From: Paraperibacillus esterisolvens
GTDB taxonomy: Bacteria; Bacillota; Bacilli; Bacillales; DSM-1321
DNA length: 64,000 bases
Direction of reading: 5' to 3'
Assembly: GCF_046237625.1 (NCBI RefSeq)
Contig: NZ_CP143545.1
Location: forward strand, 2,666,001 to 2,730,000
The notes beneath the pieces are model-generated. The model saw only the letters and a list, made by a program, of their open reading frames with translations, ran no database searches and was not told where the DNA came from. This document shows positions 24,447 to 33,876 of this stretch, piece after piece. A program made the position numbers and the translations under genes. Position 1 is the stretch's first letter. The number at the start of each line of letters is the position of its first letter.

Positions 24447-25424
24447 TTATTTTAAAAAAAGGTTAAATAATACCGCGGCAGCTTCCAGCTGCTTTTGTTT
24501 CTTCTTGTACCAGCCTGTCAGCTCTTTAATTTCCGGGTTCCCCGCTTCCTCAAACCAAGATTGTTTTACACCCCTTTTTTGATCCCAATTTTCCGATTCA
24601 CGCCGATGATGACTTATGACTGGATAAACCTTTCTCAGAAAGGGTGTCTCCCGCCGCTTTTCATAAGGGAAAAATCGTTCATAATCATGCCGCGAACCAG
24701 TATGTTCCGTAGTGATGCTAAACTTTAGGAATTTGTTAAAAAGACCCGAATCAAACAGGATCGCTGCTAGATTTTTACCAAGATCAATTCTGGCATCCAG
24801 ATTCTTGAAATGATTCACGCTTAAGCCATATAATTTTCCACTTCTTGTAGGAAAGAGCACCGTACTGAAGTGCATCCTGTCCTGCAGCAGGAAACCGCCA
24901 CTGCTGAACACCCAGTTTCTATAAAACTTCTGTTTCATTACTGGTGTATGTATCAAATTCTGTTCATTTATAATCAAGCTATACAAAAGTCTTTGCTCGT
25001 CCCCCTTCTCCCAGAAACATTCCCATTCATTTTTCATGAAGTCAGAAATATTAAAAAACGGGCATAAGTGAAACATTGGCCTCTTATTAATCGTCGAATA
25101 ATGATAAAGGAGCAATCCCGGAAAGGCATCATCAAAGATCAGCCAATTCGCTCTCTCATAAGTCAGGAACAAACGGCACCGGTACTCCACCGGCAATGCC
25201 CTTGGAAGCCATATGCCCTCCAGATCGCACATATTCCACCCGGCATTCCTTGACACCATGCTGGCCAAAAAGGCCCATTTGATTTCTGGATGCATATAAA
25301 AAAAGCGTGCGTACGCTTTAGTCCTGGATATATTATCCGTGTTTTTCATTACGGTCAAATGCCTTATTAGTGCTATAATAGAATCTTCATCCTGATTAGG
25401 CTTAAAGCCAGGTGTAAATGCCAC
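24447..25424 (-). CDS. yppC: YppC family protein (DUF2515)
   Basis: A 325-residue soluble protein of unknown function, rich in aromatic residues. The N-terminal part IIALIRHLTVMKNTDNISRT and the segment ASMVSRNAGWNMCDLEG are typical of the DUF2515 family, whose B. subtilis member YppC lies beside recU. The start is GTG 25424 with AAGGAGGC six bases upstream. It is divergent from recU. Confidence 0.8.
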   Translation of the reverse strand: MAFTPGFKPNQDEDSIIALIRHLTVMKNTDNISRTKAYARFFYMHPEIKWAFLASMVSRNAGWNMCDLEGIWLPRALPVEYRCRLFLTYERANWLIFDDAFPGLLLYHYSTINKRPMFHLCPFFNISDFMKNEWECFWEKGDEQRLLYSLIINEQNLIHTPVMKQKFYRNWVFSSGGFLLQDRMHFSTVLFPTRSGKLYGLSVNHFKNLDARIDLGKNLAAILFDSGLFNKFLKFSITTEHTGSRHDYERFFPYEKRRETPFLRKVYPVISHHRRESENWDQKRGVKQSWFEEAGNPEIKELTGWYKKKQKQLEAAAVLFNLFLK

Positions 25425-25558
25425 AAAAAAGCCTCCTTTGCCCGGGATAATGTCATCATGCTGATGATCACCTGTTAGGTTTTGCTGAAAAACAGTTTTA
25501 ATTCCCCCCTTTCATATATTTTTTGCTATTATATTATGAGAGTTAAGGAGGGGATGAA

Positions 25559-26170
25559 TTGTCATTCAATTATCCTAATGGCCGTAAATACACGGCTCCG
25601 GCGGCAGGCGCGGCCGCTGCGCCTGTGAAGAAGATGAATTACAGCAACAGGGGTATGACTCTGGAGGAGGACATCAATGCCTCAAATGAATATTATCTGG
25701 CCAGGGATATTGCGGTCGTACATAAAAAGCCGACACCTGTACAGATTGTGGATGTTCATTACCCAAAACGAAGCGCGGCTGTCATAAAGGAAGCTTATTT
25801 TAAACAAGCCTCCACAACTGATTTCAATGGTGTTTATAGGGGCAGGTATATTGACTTTGAAGCAAAGGAAACACAAAATGCCTCTTCCTTTCCTTTAAAG
25901 AACTTTCACCAGCACCAAATTGATCATATGAAATCAGTATTGCAGCAGGGTGCACTCGCCTTTATCATTCTCCGTTTCTCAGGAACAGATGAGATTTTTT
26001 TAATGAAGGCAGAAGATCTCCTGTCGTTTTGGGACAGAATGGCTGATGGAGGCAGAAAATCTATTGCAAAGCATGAAGTGGAAGCATGTTCCTCCAGGAT
26101 ACCGCTTGGTTTTCAGCCGCGGATTGACTATATTAAAATAATAGACCAGCTATATGCACCATACTTTTAG
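25559..26170 (+). CDS. recU: Holliday junction resolvase RecU
   Basis: Structure-specific nuclease that cleaves four-way junctions and modulates RecA. The 203-residue protein has the PD-(D/E)XK-type site: Asp88, then Asp99, Glu101 and Lys103 in the segment GRYIDFEAKET. The disordered N-terminal region and the stalk residues after it are as in Bacillus RecU. TTG 25559 follows AAGGAGGGG. It lies 35 bases before ponA and is co-transcribed with it, as in B. subtilis. Confidence 0.96.
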   Translation: MSFNYPNGRKYTAPAAGAAAAPVKKMNYSNRGMTLEEDINASNEYYLARDIAVVHKKPTPVQIVDVHYPKRSAAVIKEAYFKQASTTDFNGVYRGRYIDFEAKETQNASSFPLKNFHQHQIDHMKSVLQQGALAFIILRFSGTDEIFLMKAEDLLSFWDRMADGGRKSIAKHEVEACSSRIPLGFQPRIDYIKIIDQLYAPYF

Positions 26171-26205
26171 TTTTTATGGGTTATTACGAAAGGCAGGTAG
26201 CTTGA

Positions 26206-29043
26206 ATGGCTCAAGATTATAAAACAAGAGAAGAGCGCCGCAGACAGCAGCAGGCTCATTCTAAAAATAAAGGAAAAAGTAAAGGAAAAAAAACAGGGAA
26301 GAGATCTTCCTCCCTGTTTAAAAGGATAGCACTTCTTGTCATCGCACTGGGCGTCGCACTCATGGTACTTGGCGGGGCGGTGTTCGCTTATTACGCAGCA
26401 ACCGCACCAAAGCTGAGTGAAGGAATGCTTAAAGATCCAGTTGCATCCAAGATCTATGATAAGAATAAAAAGTTGATAGATGAAGTCGGCAAAGAGAACA
26501 GAGAATTTGTACCTTATAATGAAATACCTAAAGAAGTGGTTGATGCCACAATTGCAACAGAGGATGCCCGCTTCTTTGAGCATCACGGTGTCGACTTCCG
26601 CCGCCTTGGAGGGGCGGTAGTTGCGAATGTTACCAGCGGTTTCGGATCACAGGGTGCAAGTACCATCACCCAGCAGCTCGTCAAAAGATCCTTCCTGACA
26701 CCTGAAAAAACCATTAAGCGTAAAGCACAAGAGCTTTGGATCTCGCTTCAAATCGAACGGGAATATACAAAAGAGCAGATTTTTGAAATGTATGTGAATA
26801 AGATTTACTACGGCCCGCGGGCTAATGGCATTGCTACAGCTGCAAAAAAATACTTTAATAAGCCATTAGATAAGCTGACACTTCCGGAAACAGCCACCCT
26901 GGTCGGCCTCCCTCAAAGCCCGTCCTATTATGATCCCTTTAACCATCCGGACAGGGCTGAAAAGAGAAGGAATGTCGTTCTCACACTGATGGAGCGGCAC
27001 GGCTTCATTACCAAGGAAGAAAGGGATAAAGCCAAGGCAGTACCTTTAAAGGGGTTATTAGTGAAAGAATCCCAAAGAGGAGAAAAAAACACTGAACCTT
27101 ACAATGCTTATATCGACCGGGTTATTGATGAAGTGGAAGCCATGGGAGATTATAATGTTTATACGGACGGACTGGAAATATACACGGCCATGGATAAAGA
27201 TGCCCAGGAGCATGTGTATGAAATGATGTCCTCTGACCGCTTCAGTTTCCCTGATGAAAAGCTCCAGGCAGGCGTTACCCTTCTGGATACTAAAAGCGGG
27301 GAAATCCGTGCACTTGGCGGCGGCAGGAATATCAAGGGCGAAAGAACCTTCAATTATGCCACAGATATCCGCAGGTCGCCAGGGTCAACCATCAAGCCGA
27401 TTGTCGACTATGGCCCGGCCATCGAGCACCTGAACTGGTCTACGTATCAGCAGATTGTAGATGAACCATATAAATATTCAGACGGGACTCCAATCAATAA
27501 TTATAACAAGCAATACCGCGGCCAGATGTCGATCCGCGAAGCACTCGCCCGCTCCCTGAACATTCCGGCATTAAAGGCGTTTCAGGCTGTCGGGGACGAT
27601 AAGGCCTATGAATTCTCGGATAAGCTCGGACTGAAGCTCGATAAGGATAACTTCTATGAATCAGCGTCCATCGGTGGTATCCGCCCGGGTGTGTCTCCCC
27701 TGCAAATCGCTGGTGCGTACAGTGCGTTTGGGAATAACGGAATTTATAATAAGCCCCATGCCGTTACCAAAATTGTAGTCGGAGGTACGGAAATCAAGAC
27801 GGCTCCCGAGCCTAAAGTGGCCATGAAGGAAAGCACTGCGTTCATGGTAACGGACATGCTGAAGAGTGTGGTAAAGGATTCCTATGGAACAGGCCAGCGT
27901 GCCAATGTTTCCGGACTTCCGATGGCCGGCAAGACCGGGACCACAAATTATACAGAAGATGAGCGGATGAAATGGAATATTCCATCCAGTGCAGTAATGG
28001 ATGCCTGGTTTGCAGGCTATTCAACGAATTATACAGCTGCCATCTGGACCGGATATGATAAAAAGAGCAATTATATCCCTCAGGAGAACGAGTACCAGAA
28101 GATTTCACAGAAAATGTTCAGTGATTTGATGTCATATGTATCACAAAATAAGGAAACACCTGATTTCAAAAAACCCAAGAGCGTTGTCGAACTGGGAATA
28201 GAAAGAGGTTCTAACCCTCCTAAGCTCCCAAGTGACTATACGCCAAAGAGCAATATCATTTATGAATACTTTGTAAGAGGCCACGAACCGACAGAAGTAT
28301 CCCACGAGTTCGAACAGCCGAACGGTCCAGAAGGACTCAAAGCCGATTTCGATCCGGATACGAACAAAATAGCGTTATCATGGTCTTATAACAGCGATGG
28401 TGACAAGAAGCCTCAATTTGAGGTGAAGGTCTCACTGAATGACGGAGCCGAATCTGTACTTACAGTTACAGGCGAAACGGCGCTGGAAATCCAGAATCCG
28501 CAGCCTGGCGGGAAATATCGGTTCACTGTAACTGCACTCATAGATGACAGCCGAAGTGAGGCTGCCAGCACTTCCATTGAAATACCGGAAGCCGAAGAAG
28601 AACCGGCCAAGCCAGAGGAAGGAACAGATAATCCTGGCAATAATCCTGACGATAAGCCCGGAAACAATGGAAACGGCAATGGAAACGGCAATGGCAATGG
28701 CAATGGAAATGGTCAAGGTGAAGGTGAAGGCGGCCAAGGCGGCAATGACGGAGGTACTGGCGGTGAAGGCGGAAATGGGAATCAGGATGGAGGCTCTGAT
28801 GGCACAGATGGGGAAAATCCGGGTGGACAACAGCCCGGGGACAACCCGGACAATCCATCTGATCCCGGCACAGAGCCAGGGACAGAGCCTGGGACAGAGC
28901 CTGGGACAGATGAGGGAAATCCAGGCTCCACTGACGATGGCAGCAAGCCAGCGAATCAGCAGCAAACCAGGAGAAACAGCTCTTCTGCTGAACCTGGATC
29001 ACGCCCCAGCCAGTCGCTTGATAAATTTATAAATGGCGAATGA
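26206..29043 (+). CDS. ponA: Class A penicillin-binding protein PBP1 (PonA)
   Basis: Bifunctional peptidoglycan synthase. After a basic cytoplasmic tail (1-38) and one membrane helix (about 41-64), the GT51 glycosyltransferase has the catalytic Glu119 in TEDARFFEHHG and STITQQLVK. The transpeptidase has SxxK at Ser394-Lys397 (SPGSTIKP), SLN at 450-452 and KTGTT from Lys576. A fibronectin type III-like domain follows (about 705-800). The last 145 residues are a Gly/Asn/Asp/Pro-rich tail with NG and GTEP repeats. At 945 aa it is longer than many PBP1 proteins because of that tail. GpsB (14943) is its usual partner. Confidence 0.96.
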   Translation: MAQDYKTREERRRQQQAHSKNKGKSKGKKTGKRSSSLFKRIALLVIALGVALMVLGGAVFAYYAATAPKLSEGMLKDPVASKIYDKNKKLIDEVGKENREFVPYNEIPKEVVDATIATEDARFFEHHGVDFRRLGGAVVANVTSGFGSQGASTITQQLVKRSFLTPEKTIKRKAQELWISLQIEREYTKEQIFEMYVNKIYYGPRANGIATAAKKYFNKPLDKLTLPETATLVGLPQSPSYYDPFNHPDRAEKRRNVVLTLMERHGFITKEERDKAKAVPLKGLLVKESQRGEKNTEPYNAYIDRVIDEVEAMGDYNVYTDGLEIYTAMDKDAQEHVYEMMSSDRFSFPDEKLQAGVTLLDTKSGEIRALGGGRNIKGERTFNYATDIRRSPGSTIKPIVDYGPAIEHLNWSTYQQIVDEPYKYSDGTPINNYNKQYRGQMSIREALARSLNIPALKAFQAVGDDKAYEFSDKLGLKLDKDNFYESASIGGIRPGVSPLQIAGAYSAFGNNGIYNKPHAVTKIVVGGTEIKTAPEPKVAMKESTAFMVTDMLKSVVKDSYGTGQRANVSGLPMAGKTGTTNYTEDERMKWNIPSSAVMDAWFAGYSTNYTAAIWTGYDKKSNYIPQENEYQKISQKMFSDLMSYVSQNKETPDFKKPKSVVELGIERGSNPPKLPSDYTPKSNIIYEYFVRGHEPTEVSHEFEQPNGPEGLKADFDPDTNKIALSWSYNSDGDKKPQFEVKVSLNDGAESVLTVTGETALEIQNPQPGGKYRFTVTALIDDSRSEAASTSIEIPEAEEEPAKPEEGTDNPGNNPDDKPGNNGNGNGNGNGNGNGNGQGEGEGGQGGNDGGTGGEGGNGNQDGGSDGTDGENPGGQQPGDNPDNPSDPGTEPGTEPGTEPGTDEGNPGSTDDGSKPANQQQTRRNSSSAEPGSRPSQSLDKFINGE
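28660..28915. repeat. Low-complexity coding repeats in the PonA tail
   Basis: 28660-28712 repeats GGAAACGGCAAT-type units (Gly-Asn). 28864-28912 repeats a 12-base unit encoding Gly-Thr-Glu-Pro three or more times. Both are likely to vary in copy number between strains. Confidence 0.75.
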
Positions 29044-29050
29044 GATAAAA

Positions 29051-29084
29051 AAACGTTTAAGCCCAGTGCTTAAACGTTTTTTTT
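29051..29084. terminator. Bidirectional terminator between ponA and ypoC
   Basis: AAACGTTTAAGC (29051-29062) and GCTTAAACGTTT (29068-29079) form a perfect 12-bp stem with T8 on the plus strand and A-run on the other. It covers the last codons of ypoC and serves both converging units. Confidence 0.85.
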
Positions 29085-29591
29085 CATAACCTGCCTTTTA
29101 TAATAAATCTTTTCTGTTTCAATGAACAAACTATCCAGCTGCTTATAGGCATGATAGGAATACGGCCTCATCATGATAAATTGGATGCGCTCTGCTGCGT
29201 TTATCGGCAAGGCAGAAAAGGAAATCAGTTTCTCTTCCCACCCTTGAATTGTTACCGGTTTTGAATGCATCCAAAATAGGCAGGAAAATAACAGTGAAAG
29301 CCCCGTCGGCATGGATTCGGCCGAGCCTCCCCTGCTTCCTCCGGAATAATGAGCTGCAATGCGGCTCCTCAAATCTTTCCAGATCTGAAGGACGTCCCGT
29401 ACATGTTCTTTCTGAGTCCAGGGCTTATAGGAAATCAATCCATTATATAAACAGACTTCATATGGGAAGTGGTGCTTCAAAAGGAGTTCAGGAACCCAAA
29501 TATTAGATTCTTCTTCTATAAGAATGAGCTGTTTCTCTTGAAACAGCTCATTCTTCATATGCTGGGGATTGTCCAGTTCAAGCAAACTCAC
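29070..29591 (-). CDS. ypoC: YpoC family protein
   Basis: A 173-residue soluble protein of unknown function encoded directly after nth, as in B. subtilis. The start is taken as GTG 29591 because it overlaps the nth stop in a GTGA arrangement with GAAGG just upstream; a TTG at 29633 would extend it further into nth. Conserved-looking segments are WVPELLLKHHFPYEVCLYNG and RIQFIMMRPYSYHAYKQLDS. The terminator hairpin overlaps its last residues (MKKNV). Confidence 0.8.
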   Translation of the reverse strand: MSLLELDNPQHMKNELFQEKQLILIEEESNIWVPELLLKHHFPYEVCLYNGLISYKPWTQKEHVRDVLQIWKDLRSRIAAHYSGGSRGGSAESMPTGLSLLFSCLFWMHSKPVTIQGWEEKLISFSALPINAAERIQFIMMRPYSYHAYKQLDSLFIETEKIYYKRQVMKKNV

Positions 29592-30244
29592 AGCGCCTTC
29601 ACTCTCTTCATCCGTTTTTTCCCCTCCCTGCAAAGCTCAAGGAGCGGACATTTCTCACATTGCGGCGATTGCGCTTTACAATGATACCTGCCGAAAAAGA
29701 TCAGCCTGTGATGGGTTTCTCCCCATTTTTCCTTGGGAACTTTCCTCATCAATGTATGCTCTACCTCAAGTACGCTGTCCTTCCAGCGGGAGATACCGAG
29801 CCTCTTGGACACCCTTTCCACATGTGTGTCCACAGCAATCGCCGGGACTCCAAATGCAACATTGACCACAACGTTTGCGGTCTTCCTCCCAACTCCGGGG
29901 AACTTGGTAAGTTCATCACGGTCAGCCGGCAGCTCACCCCCGTATTCATCCAGCAGGAGGCGGCACAGATTTTGTATATTCTTCGCTTTATTTCGATATA
30001 GCCCAATAGATTTAATATCCTGTTGAAGTTCTTCAATCGGCACCTGCAAATAATCTTCGGGAGTCTTATATTTTTCAAACAGGCTTTTTGTCACTCTATT
30101 GACCAGGGCATCCGTACACTGTGCAGAAAGTGCTACAGCAATGACGAGCTCAAAAGGATTAGAGTGATGAAGCTCACAATGTGCGTCAGGGAACATTTCC
30201 CCGATGGTTTCGAGACAGTAATTGATTTGTGTTTGGTTTAGCAT
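29588..30244 (-). CDS. nth: Endonuclease III (Nth)
   Basis: DNA glycosylase/AP lyase removing oxidised pyrimidines. The helix-hairpin-helix LTKFPGVGRKTAN carries the catalytic Lys121 and the following VDTHV gives Asp139. The C-terminal 4Fe-4S ligands are Cys189, Cys196, Cys199 and Cys205 (C-x6-C-x2-C-x5-C). GGAGG precedes the ATG. It lies between dnaD and ypoC and is translationally linked to ypoC. Confidence 0.97.
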   Translation of the reverse strand: MLNQTQINYCLETIGEMFPDAHCELHHSNPFELVIAVALSAQCTDALVNRVTKSLFEKYKTPEDYLQVPIEELQQDIKSIGLYRNKAKNIQNLCRLLLDEYGGELPADRDELTKFPGVGRKTANVVVNVAFGVPAIAVDTHVERVSKRLGISRWKDSVLEVEHTLMRKVPKEKWGETHHRLIFFGRYHCKAQSPQCEKCPLLELCREGKKRMKRVKAL

Positions 30245-30288
30245 ATGGTACAGCTCCTCCGCAATGGGCTAATCAGCAGTTGCCCGCT

Positions 30289-30987
30289 TTATTGTTCAAG
30301 CCAATTAAAGAACGGGACACTCCTGTTCGCTCCGACAGCATCCTGTTTCCTTTCGCGCTTGCTGCTATTGTTCATGCGGAATTTCTGTCCGTAGGTTTTA
30401 GCCTGCTGAGGCGTTTGGATGCCATTTTTCTTCCACTCGAAGAGAATTCTGTCTATGTATCGGAAATTAAGCTTGCCGGAAATAACCGCTTCCTTCAGGG
30501 CTGCTTTCACTAAAGGATAATGGTGGTCATCCTCCATCCACATTGCCAGTGTCTCGCACTCAAACGGGGACAGCGGCCTGCCGAATTCCTTTTCAAAGAC
30601 CGTATATAAACTTTCATCCTCCTCAGGAGGAGTAACAGGTGCGTTCGAATTCTTCATATAAAAATCAATCAGTTTTTCATGCAGCGGCTCCAATGAATAC
30701 ATCTCAAATAGGACGCTGTCCTCTCTGTATTCCTCCATGATCTGCAGATAACCTTTTTGAATCAATCTTCTCAAATGGCTTGAGCAATCCGAGCTGTCCA
30801 GTGTCATCCGGTCCGAAATCTGGTCCGGTGTAGGAAAGGCATTTCCTTTTTCGGAAAAGTGCTGGATTTGCAGCAATATAATTAACTCGTTCTCATTCAA
30901 ACCCATTTCTTTGTAATGGGACAAAAGAAAAGAAGGAATTGTGATGTTGCCTTCCTTCATCCAAGCAAGTAATTTTTCTCTTAACAT
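30289..30987 (-). CDS. dnaD: DNA replication initiation protein DnaD
   Basis: Primosomal protein that remodels DNA with DnaA and helps load the replicative helicase. The 232-residue protein has the N-terminal winged helix (about 10-110) and the C-terminal DDBH2 domain, with FEKEFGRPLSPFECETLAMW and the YIDRILFEWKKNGIQT motif. ATG 30987 is chosen with GAGGTG nine bases before it; a GTG at 30999 overlaps that site. An extended -10 (TGGTATACT) lies just upstream. It heads dnaD-nth-ypoC. Confidence 0.94.
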   Translation of the reverse strand: MLREKLLAWMKEGNITIPSFLLSHYKEMGLNENELIILLQIQHFSEKGNAFPTPDQISDRMTLDSSDCSSHLRRLIQKGYLQIMEEYREDSVLFEMYSLEPLHEKLIDFYMKNSNAPVTPPEEDESLYTVFEKEFGRPLSPFECETLAMWMEDDHHYPLVKAALKEAVISGKLNFRYIDRILFEWKKNGIQTPQQAKTYGQKFRMNNSSKRERKQDAVGANRSVPFFNWLEQ

Positions 30988-31126
30988 ATCATCTGACACC
31001 TCATTCTAAGTATACCATGAAAGATCAGCCATCCTGACAAAAATACTCCAGGGTAAAAATTACATGTAATGAGGTATTCTATCCACTTCTGTAATCACTG
31101 GCTGCCAGCATCCGCTGAGGGAGAAA

Positions 31127-31158
31127 AAAGAAAAGCCCGAACACGAGCTTTTCTTCAG
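31127..31158 (-). terminator. Terminator of asnS
   Basis: Minus-strand AAAAGCTCG and CGGGCTTTT arms (one G-U/mismatch) followed by CTTTTTTC, about 20 bases after the asnS stop. Confidence 0.7.
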
Positions 31159-31176
31159 GTTATTCAAAGCTGTCCA

Positions 31177-32469
31177 TCATGGATACAGGCGGTTCAATAG
31201 GCGGGGGAATGGTATGGACTCCCTTACATGCTCAACACCGCTGATCCAGGCAACCGTCCTCTCAAGACCGAGGCCGAAACCGGAGTGAGGAACCGAGCCA
31301 TATTGCCTTAGTTCCAGATACCAGGCGTAAGCATCCATGCTCAGACCATGCTCTTCAATCCTTTTCTTAAGCAGCTCATAATCATGGATACGCTGTGACC
31401 CGCCGATGATTTCTCCGTATCCTTCCGGAGCGATTAAATCTGCACACAGCACGACGTCCTCACGGTCAGGGGCAGGCTGCATATAGAATGGTTTGATACC
31501 GGTCGGATAATGAGTGATGAACACCGGTTTATCATAGCTTTCCGCAATTGCCGTCTCGTGGGGTGCACCGAAGTCATCCCCCCACTCGATATCATCAAAG
31601 CCCTTTTCATGAAGGAATTTGATGGCATCATCATAAGAGATCCTTGGGAACGGCGCCTTGATGTTTTCAAGCTTAGTTGTATCGCGCCCCAGGGTATGAA
31701 GCTGGATTTTACAATTTTCAAGTACAGATTGCACGATATGTGATACATACAGCTCCTGAACTTCCAGGTTATCATTGAAATCGTAGAAAGCCATTTCGGG
31801 CTCGATCATCCAGAATTCGATCAGATGACGTCTTGTTTTTGATTTTTCAGCCCGGAAGGTAGGTCCGAAGGAAAATACTTTCCCAAGTGCCATCGCGGCA
31901 GCTTCCATATACAGCTGTCCGCTCTGTGAAAGATAGGCATCCTCCTCGAAGTACTTGGTTGCAAATAGTTCAGATGTTCCTTCCGGTGCACTTCCTGTCA
32001 ATATCGGGGGATCTACCTTTGAAAATCCATGATCGTTAAAAAACTCATAAGTGGCCCGGATAATTTCATTTCTGATCTGCATGACGGCATGCTGCCTCTT
32101 TGACCGGAGCCATAAATGGCGGTTATCCATCAGGAATTCAGTTCCGTGCGCCTTTGGCGTAATCGGGTAATCCTTGGACTCGTGGATCACTTCCACATCC
32201 TTCACCACAAGCTCATAGCCGAATGGTGAGCGCTCGTCCCTCTGGACTGTGCCTGTTACATAGATGGAAGATTCCTGGGTCAGGGCTTTTGCCTTGGCAA
32301 ACACTTCTTCCCCTACATCCTCCTTCACTACAACTCCCTGAATGAAGCCGCTCCCGTCCCGGATCTGCAAGAATGCAATCTTTCCGCTGGATCTTTTATT
32401 TGCCAGCCAGCCGCCAATTTTAACTTCTTCACCTGTATGTTTATGGACTTCTTTAATCATTGTTTTCAC
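31177..32469 (-). CDS. asnS: Asparaginyl-tRNA synthetase
   Basis: Class IIb synthetase charging tRNA-Asn. An N-terminal OB-fold anticodon domain (GEEVKIGGWLANKRSSGKIA, about 15-110) precedes the catalytic core with motif 2 FRAEKSKTRRHLIEFWMIEPE and motif 3 GFGLGLERTVAW. GTG 32469 gives 430 residues, the length of B. subtilis AsnS, and has GGAGGG upstream. No T-box leader is visible between the promoter (32520-32548) and the start, so regulation differs from many synthetase genes. Confidence 0.97.
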   Translation of the reverse strand: MKTMIKEVHKHTGEEVKIGGWLANKRSSGKIAFLQIRDGSGFIQGVVVKEDVGEEVFAKAKALTQESSIYVTGTVQRDERSPFGYELVVKDVEVIHESKDYPITPKAHGTEFLMDNRHLWLRSKRQHAVMQIRNEIIRATYEFFNDHGFSKVDPPILTGSAPEGTSELFATKYFEEDAYLSQSGQLYMEAAAMALGKVFSFGPTFRAEKSKTRRHLIEFWMIEPEMAFYDFNDNLEVQELYVSHIVQSVLENCKIQLHTLGRDTTKLENIKAPFPRISYDDAIKFLHEKGFDDIEWGDDFGAPHETAIAESYDKPVFITHYPTGIKPFYMQPAPDREDVVLCADLIAPEGYGEIIGGSQRIHDYELLKKRIEEHGLSMDAYAWYLELRQYGSVPHSGFGLGLERTVAWISGVEHVRESIPFPRLLNRLYP

Positions 32470-32519
32470 GTGTATATATTCCCTCCAAAATACTGCACAA
32501 ACTGACATTTATATATCCC

Positions 32520-32548
32520 ATTATACCTCTGCCTGTTTTGTGAGGCAA
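32520..32548 (-). promoter_or_regulatory. SigmaA promoter of asnS
   Basis: Minus-strand -35 TTGCCT (32543-32548), 17-base spacer, -10 TATAAT (32520-32525). Transcription would begin near 32513, leaving a leader of about 45 bases. Confidence 0.8.
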
Positions 32549-32679
32549 TGAGATTCAGGCATGACAGCCTGTACTTTCATATGTTCTATCTTCCATCATT
32601 ACCCTGTCTTCAGGCTGCTGTGACAAGGCGAGGCTGGCCCGCCTCGGGACAGCCTCATTTCCTGGACGGTCAAAAAAGG

Positions 32680-33861
32680 TCATCTTCCGCCTTTTATAAA
32701 GCCGGAAATTCGTGCTATCGCCTTTTCGAGCTGGTCTTCTGATGTTGCATAGGATAAACGGATGTTGTCAGGCGATCCAAATCCTGATCCCGGTATTACC
32801 GCCACCTTCGCCTCTTCAAGCAGCGCTGCTGCAAATGCATCCACACTCTCAAAGCCCAGATTCTGAGCCGCTTCCTTTACGTTCGGATACAGATAAAAAG
32901 CACCCTGCGGCTTAATGCAGCTTACCCCGGGAATCGCCGTCAGTTTCTCATAAATAGACTCAAGCCGCACCTCAAACGCCTGCCGCATACTCTCCACAGC
33001 ATCCTGCGGCCCCTCATAAGCTGCAATCGCTCCATATTGTGCAGTAGTGGTCGGGTTTGATGTACTGTGGCTTGCCAGATTGGTCATGGCCTTGATGATA
33101 TCTTTATTGCCGGCTGCATAGCCTATCCTCCAGCCAGTCATGCTGTGGGATTTTGATACACCATTGATGATCATGGTGCTTTCTTTAAGCTCAGGGGAAA
33201 TCTCAGCTATTGAAACATGTTGATTTTCACCGTATATAAGTTTTTCATATATTTCATCAGAGATAATCAAAAGATCATGTTTCAAGCAGATTTCACCGAT
33301 TGACGAAAGCTCTTCCCTGCTATAGATCATGCCGGTGGGATTGCTCGGCGAATTGATGATAATTGCTTTTGTTTTTGAAGTTACCGCCTTTTCAAGCTGT
33401 TCCGGGGTAATCTTGAAGCTGCTGCTTTCATCTGCTTCCACATAAACCGGGATTCCGCCGGCCAGCTTCACCTGCTCAGGATAGCTGACCCAATAAGGAA
33501 TAGGGATGATGACTTCGTCACCTTCATCAAGGATGGCTTGAAACAGAGTATACAGGGCGTGTTTCGCACCTGAGGCTACCATAATCTGCGACAATTCATA
33601 CTGAAGGTTCTGGTCAGCTCTCAATTTGTCTGCAATGGCCTGTTTCAATTTGGGCAGCCCGCTTGCGGCAGTGTATTTTGTCTGCCCCTCATTCATGGAC
33701 CTTACGGCAGCTTCAATGATGTGCTGTGGTGTATTAAAATCCGGTTCTCCGGCACCAAGCCCTACCACATCAATTCCCTGAGCTTTCAATTCCTTTGCTT
33801 TCGCCGTTATGGCAAGCGTAGTGGAAGGGGTAAGAGCTTCGACTCTTTTTGCTAATTTCAT
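32680..33861 (-). CDS. aspB: Aspartate aminotransferase AspB
   Basis: PLP-dependent class I aminotransferase (subgroup Ib) interconverting aspartate and oxaloacetate. The PLP lysine is Lys237 in SKSHSMTGWR, the pyridine-N Asp is Asp202 in SDEIY, and NSPSNPTG contributes the Asn. ATG 33861 with GGAGG eight bases upstream gives 393 residues, as in B. subtilis. It is the last gene of ypmA-ypmB-aspB. Confidence 0.95.
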   Translation of the reverse strand: MKLAKRVEALTPSTTLAITAKAKELKAQGIDVVGLGAGEPDFNTPQHIIEAAVRSMNEGQTKYTAASGLPKLKQAIADKLRADQNLQYELSQIMVASGAKHALYTLFQAILDEGDEVIIPIPYWVSYPEQVKLAGGIPVYVEADESSSFKITPEQLEKAVTSKTKAIIINSPSNPTGMIYSREELSSIGEICLKHDLLIISDEIYEKLIYGENQHVSIAEISPELKESTMIINGVSKSHSMTGWRIGYAAGNKDIIKAMTNLASHSTSNPTTTAQYGAIAAYEGPQDAVESMRQAFEVRLESIYEKLTAIPGVSCIKPQGAFYLYPNVKEAAQNLGFESVDAFAAALLEEAKVAVIPGSGFGSPDNIRLSYATSEDQLEKAIARISGFIKGGR

Positions 33862-33876
33862 CCCAACATCCTCCAA

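Noticed and set aside
28538..29032. Open frames on both strands over the PonA tail
   Set aside because: They arise from low-complexity Gly/Asn codons of ponA; the ponA frame continues through with a clear terminator behind it.
32470..32679. T-box leader for asnS
   Set aside because: Only about 45 bases separate the promoter from the start, and no T-box AGGGUGGNACC-type sequence is present. The GC-rich hairpin at 32610-32660 lies upstream of the promoter.
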